From Hymenolepis diminuta (Eukaryota > Platyhelminthes > Cestoda > Cyclophyllidea > Hymenolepididae): a stretch of DNA of 64,000 bases. The translations under genes were made by a program, and so were the position numbers. Shown in pieces: positions 61,966 to 64,000 of this stretch (position 1 is its first letter; each line of letters opens with the position of its first letter). The notes under the pieces were generated by a model. It searched no databases, was not told where the DNA came from, and worked only from the letters and a program-made list of their open reading frames with translations. The stretch is from positions 1,797,071 to 1,861,070 of the forward strand of contig CAADRB010000003.1 of assembly GCA_900708905.1 (NCBI GenBank), read 5' to 3'.

Positions 61966-62804
61966 TAATTAATATCCATACGGCAGGAAGTTTTTCCTAC
62001 ACAGTAGTTGTCTTCTTCAAGGTGGTAGCAGGAAATGAGCTTACATGGATAAGCCCCAGGTAAATGCAAGGTTACTCAAGGGTAATGCATTGCCCTTGAT
62101 TATCATTATTCCGATTAATGCGTTGACATTCTGATGGGAGAATCCATATCTATATATAATTATCAAGTGCTATCAGTCATTGTCAAGTTCCAAAAGTTGT
62201 CTATACATGTAAATTGAGGGCCCCGAGATTTCCTGATGACCCGTGTTCTTGATTGAAATTTTCTTGTTGAAGGTGTCTTCACTTAATGTGAATTACAATA
62301 CGATAAGTTATTTACCCCTTAGCTTCAATCAATGATTGATGATGTATCTAATTTCTAGATATTTTGATTTATATGTCCCAAAGTCGGCAGAGGATTTAAA
62401 TAAATTAATGAACCTTAACATAATGATATAATTTATTATGCCAGTATGAAAGTATAATATTAAGTTAAGAGTATTATAATACATAATATCGCATATTTGA
62501 TTTTTTAATATCTATATAGAACACAAGAGAAGTGTCATCAGGAAAAAGGGGGGAAGAGGAGTGTCGGCTTGTTCAAATAATTGGGAAGGGAATGGGAGGG
62601 GGAGTGTTGTTAAATATTATACATGGAAAGGGAAAAAATCGGATAATAGAGTCCGGATTTTATCACGTAGGAGTTAGGAAAGACAAAGAAGCAAAGTAAC
62701 TCTCAAGGTTCTCCTATTCGTATTCATCTCATGTCACTTCCACGAAAAGAAAAGAGGTAGAAGAAAAAGAGAAAAAAGGAATAAAGGAATCGATTGTACT
62801 TTGC
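61966..62804. other. Intergenic DNA and likely DGK 3' UTR
   Basis: No open frame of interest. The right part, next to 62805, should be the 3' UTR of the diacylglycerol kinase gene. Nothing else recognised. Confidence 0.45.
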
Positions 62805-63227
62805 TCATTGATAAGGAGACGAATTAATATCGATCTCATCTCCTTCGTCATCAGCATCTCCATCCGTGCTCTGAAGTCGTTCATCATCGCTGAAGCCGGC
62901 GAAACTAGAGGACATAGTAGATCGGGAGGAGGAAGGTATTGCCATCATGTTTGACATCAGCGGTGTTGGAAGGGCAAGCGGAGACTTATGTCGTTCATCT
63001 ATGCGATTCTTTTTGCTAGAATCACCTCTACTCACTCGTTTCAACATGGTAGCCTGATTAGACAGAAGGCAAAATGAAGCAATCGCTTGGGCTGTTTTTG
63101 CCTACATATAGAGAAATTTGAGCATTACCTTTAGGGCAGAACGAAGAACAGTTAATTGACCTGGTGGCTGAACGAAGGGTTCACCGTCTACTTGAATTGG
63201 CAGCTCAGATTTCAATATAATTTTCAA
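62805..63227 (-). CDS. Diacylglycerol kinase, last two exons
   Basis: Exon 63227-63129 (33 codons) joins exon 63053-62805 in phase 0 through AAG|GTAATG and CTAATCAG. The first exon reads LPIQVDGEPFVQPPGQLTVL, the end of the DGK accessory domain (family PVQVDGEPW.QPPG.I). The text after it, ATMLKRVSR, is like the end of the theta type (VHMLRKAK), so a theta-like kinase is the best guess, though not certain. DGKs phosphorylate diacylglycerol to phosphatidic acid at membranes. The conserved Trp after GEP is Phe here. The last 80 residues are Ser/Asp-rich and end NSSPYQ. The catalytic domain lies beyond the window. Confidence 0.82.
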
Positions 63228-64000
63228 CTAAACAGTGAAAAAGGACAGTTAGGAATTATGGTCCAATGTTCAGGGTATCAGTATTATGTTGTCAGCGCAG
63301 ATTGGCAAGAAAACTTTGCATTTCTCCACGGTATGCCATTAGAGTTAATCATATGTTGCATTCATCTCTCGAGTAGTCGCTCGGTATTTCTCCCCTAATT
63401 TTTGCAAAATATACAGGGGTACTCTCAGGGAATTCCTCTAAACTACACGTTTGTTAATAGGAGTGCTAGGAGCCGTTCCAATGGGAAACATATTTTACTC
63501 TCATTCCCGTTTTGTTAAACAGTATAAACCATTCCGATCAACTATTCCGTCACTGGATGTGTATGGAGGAGCATCAATCTCGTAACCTCTAACATGGCAG
63601 ACATATACGTTGACTACTGCACTATCGGCGCACCTTTCAGTGGAATTTTTAAATTACCATTCTTAGTAAATACCTTTGCATGTTATCAAGCTCAATCAAG
63701 TATATTTATTTACTAATATTCACGAAGGATTATTTAATGGGATTTATTGAGAAATAATTAAACATACATGAGTTGTAAAAATTCAGTTGCACATTAGGAG
63801 TGGTAATCCGATGACATTAAAACGCATTGAAACGGAAATAGCTTAGTGAAACGGAAATTGTTGTAATACGGTGTTCTGTTAAGGACGCGGAACTACTTTG
63901 AGATTTCGAAAATAAGAACTTGTATACATGGAACATCAAACTTTATTTGACTTAAAACATAAGGTAGGAGCTAAAAGAATACATTTTTCTACTTGCGTTC
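63228..64000. other. Intron of the DGK gene
   Basis: No further exon seen before the window ends. It holds a family B SINE-like repeat at 63450-63645. Confidence 0.6.
63450..63645 (-). repeat. SINE-like repeat, family B
   Basis: Contains TCACTGGATGTGTATGGAGG, then TCTCGTAACCTCTAACATGG and GTTGACTACTGC (plus strand). It has the same block order as 31078-31302. Confidence 0.6.

Noticed and set aside
1..64000. CRISPR arrays, operons or other prokaryotic systems
   Set aside because: Spliced genes, SINE/LINE content and chromatin proteins show that this is animal nuclear DNA; no regularly spaced repeats were seen.

Overview
The window looks like nuclear DNA of a flatworm (Platyhelminthes), probably a parasitic one. 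This is inferred from AT-rich sequence, very small introns (down to 31 bp) at the 5' end of a long gene, T-rich TTTTAG/TTTCAG acceptors, the standard genetic code, and dense SINE-like, LINE and mariner relics. The species cannot be named from the sequence. Assembly gaps lie at 12230-13142, 32504-32724 and 61815-61844. All gene models were built by eye from splice sites and reading phase; nothing was run.

Layout. About 3.7-12.1 kb, minus strand: a gene with fibronectin type III (FN3) modules, each in one phase 1-1 exon of 291-300 nt, with decayed-looking FN3 fragments farther downstream. 15.1-18.6 kb, plus strand: a ten-exon gene of unknown function with a tandemly duplicated exon and a 22-nt micro-exon. 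19.4-22.2 kb: a broken non-LTR reverse transcriptase and a broken mariner transposase. 24.6-25.1 kb, plus strand: a probable non-coding host transcript with box C/D snoRNA-like units in three consecutive introns. 29.3-30.3 kb, minus strand: the homeodomain and one upstream exon of an HMX-type homeobox gene. 35.96-59.82 kb, minus strand: a complete trithorax/MLL (KMT2A/B-type) histone H3K4 methyltransferase. 60.5-61.1 kb: a large inverted repeat of an LTR-like element. 62.8-63.2 kb, minus strand: the last two exons of a diacylglycerol kinase, running out of the window.

The centrepiece is KMT2. Twenty-nine exons join without a single phase conflict into 3026 codons, in the order: N-terminal Cys clusters, CXXC, PHD1-3, extended PHD, FYRN, a Taspase1-like site, FYRC, Win-like motif, SET, post-SET. 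Apart from KMT2 and HMX, which are both developmental regulators, no functional link among neighbouring genes is evident. The remaining space is intron or intergenic DNA rich in repeats, including a tRNA-derived SINE-like family with at least nine copies, all in one orientation.
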